Assembly: GCA_019096065.1 (NCBI GenBank)
Contig: JAGUCH010000005.1
Location: 2,728,001-2,792,000, forward strand
Length of the DNA: 64,000 bases
From: Paracyclopina nana
Taxonomy: Eukaryota; Arthropoda; Copepoda; Cyclopoida; Cyclopettidae
Reading direction: 5' to 3'
Both the position numbers and the translations under genes were made by a program. The notes beneath the pieces are model-generated. The model was not told where the DNA came from, did not search any database, and worked only from the letters and a program-made list of their open reading frames with translations. Shown in pieces: positions 1 to 12,500 of this stretch (positions within the stretch are counted from its first letter, which is position 1; each line of letters starts with the position of its first letter).

Positions 1-370
1 TGCTTCTAACTCCAAAATTTGCTGGCTGAAAAAGCAGTGCCATTGAGATGATGGCTCATGTGTTCATTTGTGATAAATGATATATATGCTACTACTATAT
101 ATGATTTTTGCCATGATACACTTGTGATACCCAGTTGTAAATGGTATTTAGATGTAGAACCGTAGATTTTTAGCAATAATTGGAACAATCTATGCCCCCT
201 CATTACAAAAGTACTGCTGTTCATGAATGAAGACAAGAAATTGCACCTCCTCCACGATCACGAATGAAAAAATGACTGAACGTCAAAAGTTGCCTTTATC
301 TTTGTCTAAAATGGCTGTGAATCACATTTGCTCGGAATAAAGATGAAGGGTATGAAATGACTACTACTCT
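1..370. other. Intergenic, no gene seen
   Basis: AT-rich sequence downstream of the Ly6-type gene. Open frames here are short and show no recognisable domain. It probably contains the 3' UTR of the gene at 371-820, but I see no exact AATAAA on the minus strand. Confidence 0.5.
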
Positions 371-820
371 TTATGACAGCATAAATGCCACTGACAAGGA
401 AAATGCTGCAGACAATGCCAAAGGTCTTGAAGTCTTGGAAGGTATGTTACACAAGTCATGGAAGCAATAGCAAAGTTCATTGCCATATTTGTCCTTTGAG
501 CATCCAGGTTCAGTCTTGGGGAATGGAGAGCAATTTCTGGTGATAATTCCTGTTTTGGCATCAGTCTTTGTCATGCAAGGCTGTAAATCAAACTCAATCT
601 TGGTCAAAAATAACTGTATAAGTTTGTAAACTTGTAGTACCTTTTCCTCTTTTCCAAGCAGATTGCAGTCGAATTTGCGAAAATTGTGTGAGGAAATATT
701 GAAAGGTTCTCCCCCTGCTTCCAGGGGTAAAATGCCAACAGTGTCCAAGTAGCATTTTAACCCCCTCAATTCTCTGGTCAAAATTGACAAGAGGATGAAG
801 ACTATAATTATTTTTAGCAT
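371..820 (-). CDS. Ly6/uPAR three-finger GPI-type protein
   Basis: Small secreted or membrane-tethered protein of the Ly6/uPAR/three-finger class. Read without splicing it is 149 residues: an N-terminal hydrophobic signal peptide (about 1-20), then LKCY at the mature start, eight cysteines (23, 52, 82, 97, 107, 117, 119, 124), the family-typical ending CYCFHDLCN, and a hydrophobic C-terminal tail that fits a GPI-anchor signal. The codons for residues 61-80 form a 60-bp segment (581-640) that begins with GT, ends with TTACAG, is a multiple of three and has no stop. It is probably an intron. Removing it gives 129 residues and places C52 closer to the GIITRNC stretch, as is usual in the family. 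The start ATG has context AACGCC. Ligand and role cannot be told; relatives act in septate junctions, ion-channel modulation or cuticle organisation. Confidence 0.78.
   Translation of the reverse strand: MLKIIIVFILLSILTRELRGLKCYLDTVGILPLEAGGEPFNISSHNFRKFDCNLLGKEEKVLQVYKLIQLFLTKIEFDLQPCMTKTDAKTGIITRNCSPFPKTEPGCSKDKYGNELCYCFHDLCNIPSKTSRPLALSAAFSLSVAFMLS
581..640 (-). other. Probable 60-bp in-frame intron
   Basis: On the minus strand this segment starts GTACTA and ends TTTACAG. It is 3n long and stop-free, so gene finders will read through it. The inserted residues are hydrophobic and lysine-rich and fall between conserved cysteines. Its size matches the other introns of the window (51-69 bp). 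Confidence 0.65.
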
Positions 821-2257
821 GGCGTTTGTTTTGGCACTAGATATCGATCCAACTCTAGCCTTCTCAGCAAAAGCCGGTGGTTTCGCTGTCGGAATTTTCG
901 GAACTTTAATCCGATTATTTGCGCAACCTACCGCTCCTCAGCGACAGTAGCAAAAGGTGCAGATTGCAAAAACTTCATCACATTCAATTGTAACAGATGT
1001 CCTTCGCACACTAGTGGAAAAGCAGTTAGTTGAATACAGGTTTTTTCTGAAAATACCTCTTTATAATTAATGGGCTTGCATTTTCCTTGGAAATGCAAGC
1101 AGTCATTTTTTCCGCTAGTTTTTTCACATATTTTTCTTAAAAGTGAAGAAGAAGTGCGCGATAGAAAAAAGTCTTTGGCGCATTATTAGCAGCCAAAGCC
1201 AAACTAAACTTTTTTTTCGGCAGGAAAATTTCGTTGTGGTGTGCATAATTGAGTTTCTGACTGGCCTCAGTTGCGTGCTTGTCAATCTTTTGCAATATGA
1301 CAGCCGAAAGGGGGCTTCCCTTTCCTGTTTTTTTGCACCAATTTTTATGGAGTGAACACCGGCCGAAGGCGCCTTCGTGTCTGTCAAAATCGTAGCAAAA
1401 ATGTTTTCAGTTTTCCAATCGCACTTTTTCATAGCTCGAAAACAGATCAGCAGAAATAGTGTATTATCTATTGTCTTCAGCGATTGCTGATCGCCGTGGA
1501 TTTTTTCATTTTTTCCTGCCCTGTGATTAGCGTTATAGGCGCCGCGAGATAATGATTATCAACAGCAATTCCTGACAACTCACTTCTATGCTAGATCATG
1601 GGACAAGAATGAAAAAATGGCCCCTACTTACAAGAAGTGAATATTATGTAGCAATGCGCAAATTGTTTAGACATTGATGCACTTTTTTGCAACACACAAG
1701 CAAAGGCTTATTGGCCCTTGACGCGATTTCTTGGATAACCTATCTAGATCGAGTGCAACAAAAAAATGCAGGAATACTTTTTCAATTATATAGCATTGGA
1801 GGAAAATTTTTGTAAGCAAAACTTTTGCGCATTTTTCTCACTAAAAAAAACAGCAGCAGCAACAACAAAATTAAAAAAGGACTGAGCTCAGGAACCGCGA
1901 GGTGATTCCAAGGGGCTAATTTACAACGGCCAAAAACAAAACACTAGCTTGCTCCTGTTACATTGCTGTGGACGCAGTAGCTGACACCACTACTGCAACA
2001 ATAAAAAATGATAGAGGATATTGGCCAATGATTCACTTCAGTGGCCGCATCATCAGCGTCAGTGGAACTTTTGAGCCCGAAATTCCCAACTGACGGTTTT
2101 AATCTCCTTAAGGCAACCCATTTTTGAAATCAATCAAGGCCAAATCGACTTTTGATTGCGCACTCGTCTTTAAGCCATAATTATGTATTACTATTGCACG
2201 ATGCTCACGTCATTATCAGCAATGATGATGTCTCAGTCTTTGAAGTGATGATATTTT
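821..2257. other. Intergenic, no gene seen
   Basis: Gene-free interval between the Ly6-type gene and the 3' end of the first unc-4 gene. It holds a CAG/CAA-rich short tract near 1850-1875. A minus-strand ATTAAA at 2098-2103, about 155 bp past the unc-4 stop, could be that gene's poly(A) signal. Confidence 0.5.
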
Positions 2258-5200
2258 TCAAGAGTTCAGCGGTGTCCGGCATTTCTCCTTGGAGAACAGA
2301 AGGCTGTCAATGCTGAAGGACTTTTTCGTGGCGTTTTTATCACTTTTAGCATTCTCCTCCTCAACATCGCTGCCAACCACGTCGATAAGCTCATCATCCT
2401 CATCGTCCTCCATATCCTCCATTTCCTCGCCTCGCTCCTTGGACTGCTGGTAGTTTTGTTTCAGCGTGGCCAGGTCGATATGGATCCCCTTTTCAGCGAG
2501 CTTCGCTTGCTTTTTCTCCAATTGCCGATTCAGCTTTCGTTGACGGCGTTGGCGCTCGCGTTTCTCGATTTCCTCAGGTGACAAGGGATCCCCCGAACAG
2601 GACTGAGGATGGGCATTGTGGGCGGGTCGGCCTGGGCCCTTTTTGGTCTGGTCCAGTTTTCGCCATTTGGCTCGCCGATTTTGAAACCAGACCTGCGCGG
2701 AATCAATCATAGTGAAAACGAGCCCAATTTGAATTGTGAATCATTATATTTAGGCTTTTTTTTCACGTTTAAAAATGGAGAAGCGCAAGAAGCCAAAAAA
2801 GAGCAGAAAATTGCTGCGTTATCTAATTTTCCTATCGACAAATGTAAAACGAAAAAGAAACGCTACAAATGTAATTTTTCAACTTTGGACTTATACGTGC
2901 AAGCCTTGAAAAGTAGCTCTAATTTAGACATTAGGAAATCCGCCTTGCATTTCTCATGAAATTATTCAATCAGCCATCATCAATCACGCGCGGTCCCCCA
3001 AAACGTAGCTATTTCTCCACCTGAATTAATGCAGCGCGCATGCACCTTAAAAATTGACACTTGGAGAGTGTGGAAAAAAGTGTAATTGACATTAATTTCT
3101 GTGGCCAGCTGGGCAAAATTCTTGCTCCGTAAGTCTGGATGGTGGAATAGAGGTGTAAATTATTTTTCGATACATTTCCGAGTGGCAAAGTAGGGGTCCA
3201 AGACGACGACTAGAACGGCGACGAAAAACAATTAGGGGAATGCTGGCTGCATTGCGCGTGATATAGTAGTATACACACTTGAAAAAACTCGGGTGCAACC
3301 ATATTATTTGGCCCCGTTAATAATCGCTTAATCAAATTCCTTGGATCCAAGAAACAGAAAAATGCAACAGCGAATTTCTCACAAATTGCATGCAAGCGAG
3401 TTTTCTATTAATTTCGCAGCAGCCATTTATGATAAATAGTTGGCCATTTTTCTCCCACTTTTTTCCTCCCGCAACTTTCCACTTTTGCCTCTTCAGTTTA
3501 AAATTGCTGAAAATCAATTTGTGAAAATCATGCTGCAACACTTAACAAAAAACAAACAACCGCGCGCTAGGTTATTATGGCCGAATAGCTAATGGCCACA
3601 CTTATTATTGCACCCCAATCGAAAAGTTACACTGGTGCGAATACTACCGTTCTAATTGTGTGCTACATTGTACACAGTAGGCGTAAATCAATATTCGTAG
3701 AAAAATTCTTTTGTTTCTCGAAAGTCACTTTCTCATTGGCTGTCCACAGGGAGGAGTGAACGTGTCATTGCCTTTCCATTGAGAATAAGCAAGCAAAAAA
3801 AGGGCTGTAGCATTTACTTAGCCGGATTGGCGATAGAGAAATTACACATGAACTTACAGCCACTCTGGATTCCCTGAGGGCAAGTCTGATTGCCAATGCT
3901 TCTCTCATGAAGATATCGGGATAATGGCAGCTCATGAAAGCCCTCTCCAGCTCGTCCAGCTGCCAAGTGTTGAAATTTGTTCTAGAACGGCGACCTCCAC
4001 GGCCTCCACCACGACCTCCGTCTGTATCATCAGATTCTGAAAATGAGACATAAGTATGAGTGGTGTGAGGTGAAGATTTATGATTGTTTTAGCTGCTGAA
4101 GGTCCCAATTTTGAAAATTTGTTTCATGATGAGCTGGATGCTAGATATCTGCCATTCGCCATGTGATGTGTAATTTAGGTGCAATTATCGGCCTCGCTGC
4201 TTCTAAGCCTCGAGGCTGTTATATGAAGTAGTAGTAGTAGAAAACATCTCAATTGTCTTTGGCGCAGCCGCCGCCGCCAAAATTGATTATTATGGCTTGC
4301 CAGCTAATGGATTATGAGTCCAAACATGTTTTTCATTGTTTCTTGACACGAAGATGATCATGAAAAACAATTTGTTATTATTACAGGGTGGCTGTAATTG
4401 AAGAGCAAGCCGCTGTAGCAGCGCACAGCGTCCGTTAAATCCTAATTTAATCAGAATTCTCGTCTTAATACGAGAAGGGATGAAATTTGGTGTACTGTGG
4501 AGAATCGAGGCCGATTCATCACGGTTGGTCCTCTTCAGGATTCTTTTGGGTCATCATGCAACTCTGTAATTACACCTCACACCTGGCCAATTTGATTGAG
4601 ATATCTCTCCTCCAAAACAATTTTTCCACTCAGCTTGCACAATTTACTGGCATTTTGCTTATAAGAAAAAAAACCACCAAGAAAATGCCTCCCTTGAGCT
4701 TGATTTTTTGCTCCTAATTATTTCCATTTCCTGATCACAATACCAGATATTTGGCCTCTTGAACTTGGTTTTTTTTGCCAAATAACATTATTGATACAAA
4801 GGTTACGTCACCTTTACATTGTTTCTTTGTGTTACAAAAAGCCTTAAATTAATTCTCAAAAAATAGTACAAATTCAGCTCACTTTCTTACTTTGTTAGAG
4901 TTTATTGAGTTAGCGATATTTTGCTTAGGAAAAACTGCTGAAGCTACAGCATTATCTTCGGGTGAAAATAGCATACAAAGCCAAACCAATAAAAACTGTA
5001 GAAATCAAACTTCAAAAATAAACATACCAAGTTACTGTAACGTTCATTTTGTTTCTTAGTTGACTTGGAAAAAAGCATGTATTCTTCTGTCGAAAAAGCT
5101 TAAAATACATTGATTTAACTTGAGCTGGAAATTTTCCCAACATTTCTCTTTTACAACACTTTGAATGCTCCTACTGAATAAGGTCAATCAAGTCCACTCT

Positions 5201-6590
5201 TTTCGGCAGATTTTCTCTTAGCTGCACTTTTTTCAACTATTATGTGCCTCTCAAGAGGACAACCGGCCATTTTTCAAGCCGTCGACGACAAGAAGACAAC
5301 TTCGTTAACGCGGCAAATTAAAAAAGTCCCACCCTTTTTGGCCACGCCAGAAAACAGAGGAAAAACACATTGGCTTTACGATCAGTATAAATAAGTAGGT
5401 ATCTGTGTAAAACTATCTACGGACACGTCCGAATTTTCAATTACTAGCAGATAAATCATATCACACACTACTCTATCGGGTGGTGGGCAATCAATAACCT
5501 GTCAAAAAAGAATCAACTTTTGGCGAGCATTTTTGCAAATAGTAATAAGTGATCGCGAAACTTTGGCAACTCTTATTGCACACTCGCGGGGCCAATTTAA
5601 GATTACTCAGAAATTGCCACAAAACTATGTAAGTGCAGTCGAAACTGCAATGTCAAAAACCGGCACGATTCCAATTAACCAAGCTGTCTTTCATTTTCAT
5701 ATAGAAAAAATGCCTGAAGCATATCACAAGCGCGCGACTAATTTCAGTAAAATACGCGCAGTAATTAAAACCGACATTATGAAACCGACGCCGAATGGCT
5801 TGTTTACATTATCACCATCCATGGTTATAGTGTGACAAAAATCACTAAAATACATAAGCAGTCAAGCAAAACAGCTACGCAAGCATTGCAGGTGTTTTGC
5901 AGTTGTACCACCAAGGAGAGCTGTATCATGTATACTAGCTTCTGCTGAAACGACTCTTTTGCCACCTTATTGCTTTGAGAATTGGTCAAAAAAAGTCCAT
6001 TTACTTTTTCTCACAAAAGGCAGCAAAACTAGAGGAAAAAGAGGCGGCCTTTATAAATTTCTTCGTTTCCGAGAGGAGTTTTTACTTTTGTGCGCCAATA
6101 TAATGACAATCGAAATTTTTTGTCATTAGCCAAAATGAATGGTAGTGACGCGTAAATTACTTTAGCCACAACTTTTGTCATTACGATAAAGTCATTTCCC
6201 AAATCTAATTAGCGGTTCGACCAATACAAATAATATTGGTGCAGATCATTTCATAAACTATCATTATTATTAGTGAATAAAAGTTGCGTTTTTTTTACCT
6301 TCTGTCGGAGTTGGAGAGCTTCTTTCACGCATCACACCAATCAGATCCGTAAGCTGCATTTGTTGCGTGGAATTGTTGAGCAAATTCGTGGGTGAGATCA
6401 TCGAAGAAGAAGATGTGCTTGGTGGTTGTGGTGATGTGTGCAGAAAGGCCAAAGGCTGCAAGGGGAACGGCGGCGGCGGCCTCAAGTCCAAAGGCGGGAT
6501 CCAGGGCCCAATCATATCTTTATGAGGCAAATGGCTTCGATTTGCAGCCATCATCAAGTGGGTCAACCCACTCAATCTGGTGTCAAGCAT
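2258..6590 (-). CDS. unc-4: Unc-4/UNCX paired-like homeobox protein, copy A
   Basis: Nuclear transcription factor, three coding exons: 6590-6299, 4036-3858 and 2692-2258 (301 residues, phases 1 and 0). Exon 2 carries an RGG-rich lead and the first part of the homeodomain ([27 protein letters not shown]). The second intron falls just before [12 protein letters not shown]. The UNCX-typical [18 protein letters not shown] follows, then a long basic/coiled segment, an acidic run, an IDVVG motif and an eh1 Groucho-recruitment motif (FSIDSLL) near the end. Homeodomain position 46 is Ala rather than the Gln common elsewhere. The start is uncertain: ATG 6590 lies 20 nt after a good acceptor at 6611-6612, and the frame is open back to it, so an upstream coding exon is possible. 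The family represses alternative fates in motor neurons and segments. It is paralogous to the gene at 38711-41066. Confidence 0.9.
2693..3857 (-). other. Intron 2 of unc-4 copy A
   Basis: 1165-bp intron inside the homeodomain, with donor GTAAGTTC at 3857 and acceptor TTCCGCGCAG at 2693. It is at the same codon boundary and phase 0 as in the second paralog. No convincing coding content on either strand. Confidence 0.85.
4037..6298 (-). other. Intron 1 of unc-4 copy A
   Basis: 2262-bp phase-1 intron (donor GTAAAA at 6298, acceptor ATTTTCAG). It contains a plus-strand 100-codon open frame (5533-5835) with no recognisable domain, which I treat as chance. Large introns are exceptional in this window, so this one may hold regulatory sequence. 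Confidence 0.8.
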
Positions 6591-9500
6591 TGATGAATTC
6601 TGTCTCACAACTAAAAGTTTTTTTTTCTCCCTTTTCAATTCGTAAAATGGCTTCGGTCGAATGACACTTTGATTATAGACGGCTTGAATTCTTGATGGTG
6701 AAGGCTTTCTAATGTTGTCGTCACTCTAGAGCCCACCTTCTCGATCCGGGTGGTGCGAGAGAAACACAGTGGATTTTCAATCAAACAGCGGCCGTATCTG
6801 TTTTTCAGGCCAGCGGCCACAGTGCGACCAATGTGGACGAGGCGTACATAAACGCACAGCCGAAAACGAGCGTGCTCCCTTTTACCTTTACACAACCTGA
6901 AAAGTTAAAAATGACATTAAAGACTGTAAAATACTAAAATGAAAATTATTTAGCTGGAAATTGGCGGCAATGTGGCAGATTTTTATAAATAGCCCATCGT
7001 TCTTTAAAAACTCACAAATATCTTTTACGAAGCCTCACAGCTAAAAAACCACACTGGAGGTGCACAAAGTGAACGCACTGCCACAACAGCTATGGTGCGC
7101 TTGCTTGGTTTACGCATGTCACAATTAACTTTGCGCTGTGCTTTGCACGAAGCGGATTTCAATCAACGAAATGCGATTGGCAGAGGACGCAAAGGCAGGT
7201 TTCCGTCAAAGCCGCTCCTGGCTGCGTAAGCAAATTGCATGGAGAAAAGAGCAATTAATTTTCCGAGAATGTGTAATTAATTCGTCGGTAATTAGTCTCT
7301 TGAATAAGATGTCTAGGAAATGCTTTATGGCTGCGTTGCATGGAGGAAGCCATTCATTTTGGAAACACGTAGTTCAGTTTGACATTTCAATTTGTGGATT
7401 AGATGGCGAGAAAAATGCTTCGTTTCCACGCCCCACCAACCGGTTCAGCTGACCACCAGAATATGAAACTTGTACCAGTGTGGCGAGCGGCAGCACAAGA
7501 TTTATGGCATCCAATAAAGGGAAATACTTTTGCCAACGCCTCGACCAACTACTTTAATAATGCTCAGCCTCTCTACCATTTTCCAATTCTTCTTCTTCTT
7601 CCCATGGCAGAAAAAAGGTATTGATTGCTGGCATGCCCATGGCAGCCAAGAAAAATGACTTCATTTGGAAATAACCGAGCAATTTTACAAATGTCAGGGA
7701 TGACCTGAGAAATAAAACTGATTTATGGGGAGACATTTAGGCATACAATCATATCATGACAAAAAAGGTTGCTTCACTGAAAGTATAGAAAAAAAAGATA
7801 TAGGGCTTCAAAGGAATTTAATTATGATATATCCCTCATAGCAGTTGGGTTTCACTGCTTCTCCTATTTTTGAGATGTGAAAACGGAACATTTACTGTCA
7901 ATGAAGCGCGCAACCTCTCTACTAAAGTTTCGGCCGCTCTTTGCGCGCAAAGAAAAGCGCATTCCGGACTGCGTACGAATTGTCGTAAAAATAAAATCCC
8001 AGTTGACGGCCGATTAAAAATATAATTTTGAATCTCAGCTTAGCTGTGGCAGCAGAGAGGAAGAATGATAAAACAACCTTTTTTGCGACATTTTTACGAT
8101 GAGGGTCGAGAAGAGCCATTTTGTTCCTCCCTTTCACACACAAAGAAGACAACGACGACGACGCAGTCGAGCAAAGGGAAAAGCTGCCAACAACCTCAAT
8201 CTTGTTTTGCCCTTTATGACCAATTACCGTCACATAAAGCTCGTCCAAAATGATAGCATATCACTAAGTTCCGCAGTCCTACAGTTGTATTATCACAAAA
8301 AATAAAAGACTGTTAAATTTCGCACTTTCAATTAGCTCACGTACAGTTTTATGGGCAAATAATGGTGTAATTGTGGCTAAGGCGGTTTGAAATTAATAAC
8401 TAGTGTCACTGGGCCCGCCTTCAACTTCAGCAGTGGCCGCGAGGGCAATTATCATCAACTGCTTTAATAAATGCTAGACTGAATCGATTTTTCACTCTGC
8501 AGCTCCAAATTAAGGCTAATGAAATTATTTGTGATATCATGCTTCAGTAAATGAACTAATACCAAACTTTGCACAGCTCGAGTGATTCCCATATAATAAT
8601 TATAGAGAGACAAAAAATTGATTGAAAAAAATGAGAAACAGCCTCAAAGCTCACTTACCCAGTGAGGGAAGAAGAATGGAAGCTTGATTAGGAAATTGAC
8701 ACCATCAGCAGCCAGCCATAATTATCGATCCACTCCTCATGGTGCAATGTAGAGCGATGATAGTGTGAGAACTGACCACAAACAAGGCAGGAAATTGAGA
8801 CGTTTTCATCAATGAAGTCTACTTCATTGTTTACCGAGTCGAAGAGGATCCCGTTGCTAGTGTAATTATTTCTCCTTTTGTGTGAATGTCGCCGGCTGTA
8901 ACGACTCTTGTAATTAATGACCAAAGCCTCATACTTTACGAGAAGAATGGGATGGGAGGAACTCGAATAGTTTTACCGATAATGATGAAGCTTGCTGGCG
9001 GGAGACACCACGCCTAAATTGATTAGACACACCTTGTATACACACTAGGCTATACACGGTTTTTTCTTCGCCTAGCTCCTACAGCACCAGGTTTCTATTG
9101 GGCCAATCAAAGACTCAATCAATGCCTTCACCATGATCAGAAAACGCGTTGTCTGAAAGATTAATGGGGTCTTGACGTGTATGCCTCCTCCAAATACTAC
9201 TATTACTACTGCACCAGTGTGATAATAATGGAGATAGGCATGCCGTAAATCCTGCAAAGAAAAGATTAATTCCAATCATAACATTGCTGAGAGGAAAAAG
9301 TCGGCCAAGGAGAAGAAGAAAGGAGTGTACTGGCAAAAAATGTACGCACTTGATGTAATGCTTGCCAAATTAAGCTCCAGCTTCCTATATGGGTATCCAG
9401 AAATCTAGAAGGAAAACGACTTAATAGAGATACCAAGAAAGTTAATTAGCCAACTTAAATTACTCCCACAGAAGAGCAAGAACATGCTATAGTTAAGCTG

Positions 9501-12500
9501 GCTTTTGCTCAGTAATTTTCTATTGGTTTTAGGTGATTGATTTCCTTATGAATTGTTGATGTGACCTGAAAAATCAAGAAGAACGCAATAAATATAGAAA
9601 AAAAACTCAATTATCCGTGCTACGGAATGAGACCTTTAGAAAGATTTTTTGATTCCAGAATTGCAGAGGCTTCTTTTTCCATTAATTAGCCGGGTGCAGC
9701 AGGAAAATTTGATGGTATTATTGTCTCCAAATCGATTGGCAAAGGAGGAAATTGCAGTTAGCTTCAAATTAATTCCAGATAGAGTGTGTGTCTAATTTCC
9801 GAAGAACATTATAAAATGAAGCATGAGGAATGGTCTTCTCTGCCTAAGGAAATTAGCATCTTTCCCATCATTTCTCTAATTACTTCTTTACCTGAAAATA
9901 GTAGAAGAACTAATGATGCGTCTGAAAATGGCCGTGAGATATTTGATACCGATCAGGAAATTGGCTCGGTCGTCGGTCCCAATTAGCTTTGCCATTAAAT
10001 TAGGTGGCTTTCGGATTGTTTGCCCAGCACTAAGCCAAAATCTTTCATCATTCTTCTTCTGTGCCAAGCCAATCTTCCACTTCATATACATGAAGTGTTT
10101 GCGCCGGTAATATGATCCCTAGGCTGCTTCCACTAATTCGATACTTTTCCCTACTGAAATCGATGGCTTTTCCTGAAATGAAACTTTCTTCGCCTCTGAT
10201 AATAGGAGTTTACACGTTGAGCGCATTTCTCACCATTTAATCACCATTTTAGGTTCTTTTTATAATTTTATTGCGTATTATTTGCTTTCTTCAGCCGCGC
10301 GCGGGGTCATTTGTTTTTGTTTTGATTTTCTGTCAATTTCAATTCCAGATTGTTGACATTTCAGCGCGAAATCGGGTATTGTGGCTTTTTTCGGAAATAT
10401 TTTCCACATTTAAGAATTCAACTAGTAACCACATCTTTTCTCGAAAAGTCGGTGAAAATAGCGAAATACGTTTCGTTGTAAAGCGATTGGGAGGAGAATA
10501 GGCCATTTATTCAACGTTATCAATTCGTGATGCAACTCGAACAAAAGAAGATACCCAAAGCTCATTTGTGGGCGAGAATTCCTCGAAGAATATTGGTATT
10601 GAAGACCTGGAATGTCTAAAGGTGAGTGTTTGGATGCCTTTCTCTCACTTTTTCTTCTTGACTGATGATGAATTCTTGCCGAAATGGAATGCTGAAGTAA
10701 CTTCTTCTTCGCAGCATAAGCATGCTCACAAATGACTTAGTTACCCAAGGAAATTGATGACCGTCTTCTCGCTCATTGTTGTTGTTGGTCATGCCAGGAT
10801 TCGAGCCTCATTACCACAGTGGGGACATCCCGTTGCAAAAAGTGGCGTTCGGAAATCTCGCGTAATGGCAGCATCATTCAAACTCTCTCAAAACACGGCA
10901 GTTTAAAATTGGAAATTTCGAGGCCAAAAACAATTAAATCATGATTGTGGCATCAAAATTAATTGTTGGTTACATTACAAATTATGATAACTATTAACGG
11001 AAATTTGCGATTCGCTCACATTTTCCGCGAAAAGGGGATCCTGAAGTTAAGCTATTTTTGATCATTTTCAAATATTAATTTGCTCGTTAGCCCTCAAAAG
11101 TTCTCAACAATTTTTGCATGAAACAATCAGTTCATTACCTGAAATCATTATGACAAAGTTTTATTTGCGCATTTTGGCGCCATTTTGAGGTATCACAGTT
11201 TTCACCGAGCCCATTTTGCCGACTTCAGCAGCCCTTTTTGAATTTTCAAAACAATAACAAACTCAGTAATAGCTGACAAAACCGTTTTCAATGCACTTTT
11301 CTATGAAAAATCATCAATTCAAGCCAAAAAATTTGAAAACTAGGCCTTAAATCTCTGTTTGAAAGGCCTACGGCATTAAGTATTAGAATATTTCACTTTG
11401 CCGCCAAACGCCACTTTTCGCATAGAGATGACCCCACTGTGATTACTAAGCATTTTGCAGGTGTGAACATTCTTCCTCTTATTACAAAGGCCGACTCCAA
11501 TTTAGAACTGTTAGCGCTACACTCTAAAAATTGATGAGATATCTCTCAAGGAATTGTCACACTCTTTTGTTCAAATATTGAATTCACGCTCTGCTGCAAG
11601 CTGTCATAATGCAAAAGTAATTCAATAATTAGTAGGTTTGCTATTGGTGTATATATGCATTGCAATAGAGCTAGAAACAATCAAAATTCCATTAGGTTCA
11701 CATGATTTTTTGCTTACTGCTTACCTCCTCCTTGTCACCGGTGTTAGTGATTGATACCCGTAAATTGGCGGGTGCGAGGCCTTCTTAAAAAGTAAAACTG
11801 TCTCGAATGAGATATAGCTTCTGAGGACTGAATATTGTTTGAGCAATCCACAGTGGGGAATCAACATATTTGGCTCCACCTTTGTAGGCATATACATGGA
11901 TCATAGCATAAAAAACCAGCAGTTGCAGTAATTAGCAAAAAGAACAATTAAAAAGTCATTTTTGCTCTTCAATCACAATTTCAAGTTGTAATAAGCTGTA
12001 ACGCAAGGGTATGTTTTGTTGGTGCTGCAAAATGATTTTTAAAAAACCGCAATTTACCTCAGCGTGGTTGGGAACCAAATTGGTCTTCAAGTTGATGGCT
12101 CTTCCGAAATAAATGGAATGCAAGGCGCAAAAAAGGCAGAAGTTGATATAATCAATAATCATTAATCGTGACAGGCATAATCGGTTTTTCTTGCCACAAT
12201 TTACGCACAGCTTGATTGTAAGTTGAGAGAGAAAGAGAGAGAGTTGGAGAAAAAAAATTACACTTGGCAAAAAAGTGAATCAAAGTCAAATACTGTGACA
12301 AAATTGCCAACTTCTGCAGCTACCATTTTATGGTACAAACAAGGAGCTTTCTTTCAAGGCACAGCAGTAAAAACTTGCTGTTGTTAGCTTGTTAGCCCTG
12401 GCACGCTTTTCATAAGTACCTAGTTGGTCACAATGTAGCTATCCTTTCTGCTATTTTGGCGTGCAGTAATTTAGTAATGTGACATTTATTTTGGCTTCCT

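Noticed and set aside
5533-5835. 100-codon plus-strand frame in unc-4 copy A intron 1
   Set aside because: Begins at a non-ATG codon, no domain, no promoter or poly(A) evidence.
6635-6895. 86-codon minus-strand frame upstream of unc-4 copy A exon 1
   Set aside because: Considered as a first coding exon, but no splice donor gives a phase-consistent join and nothing resembles Unc4 N-termini.
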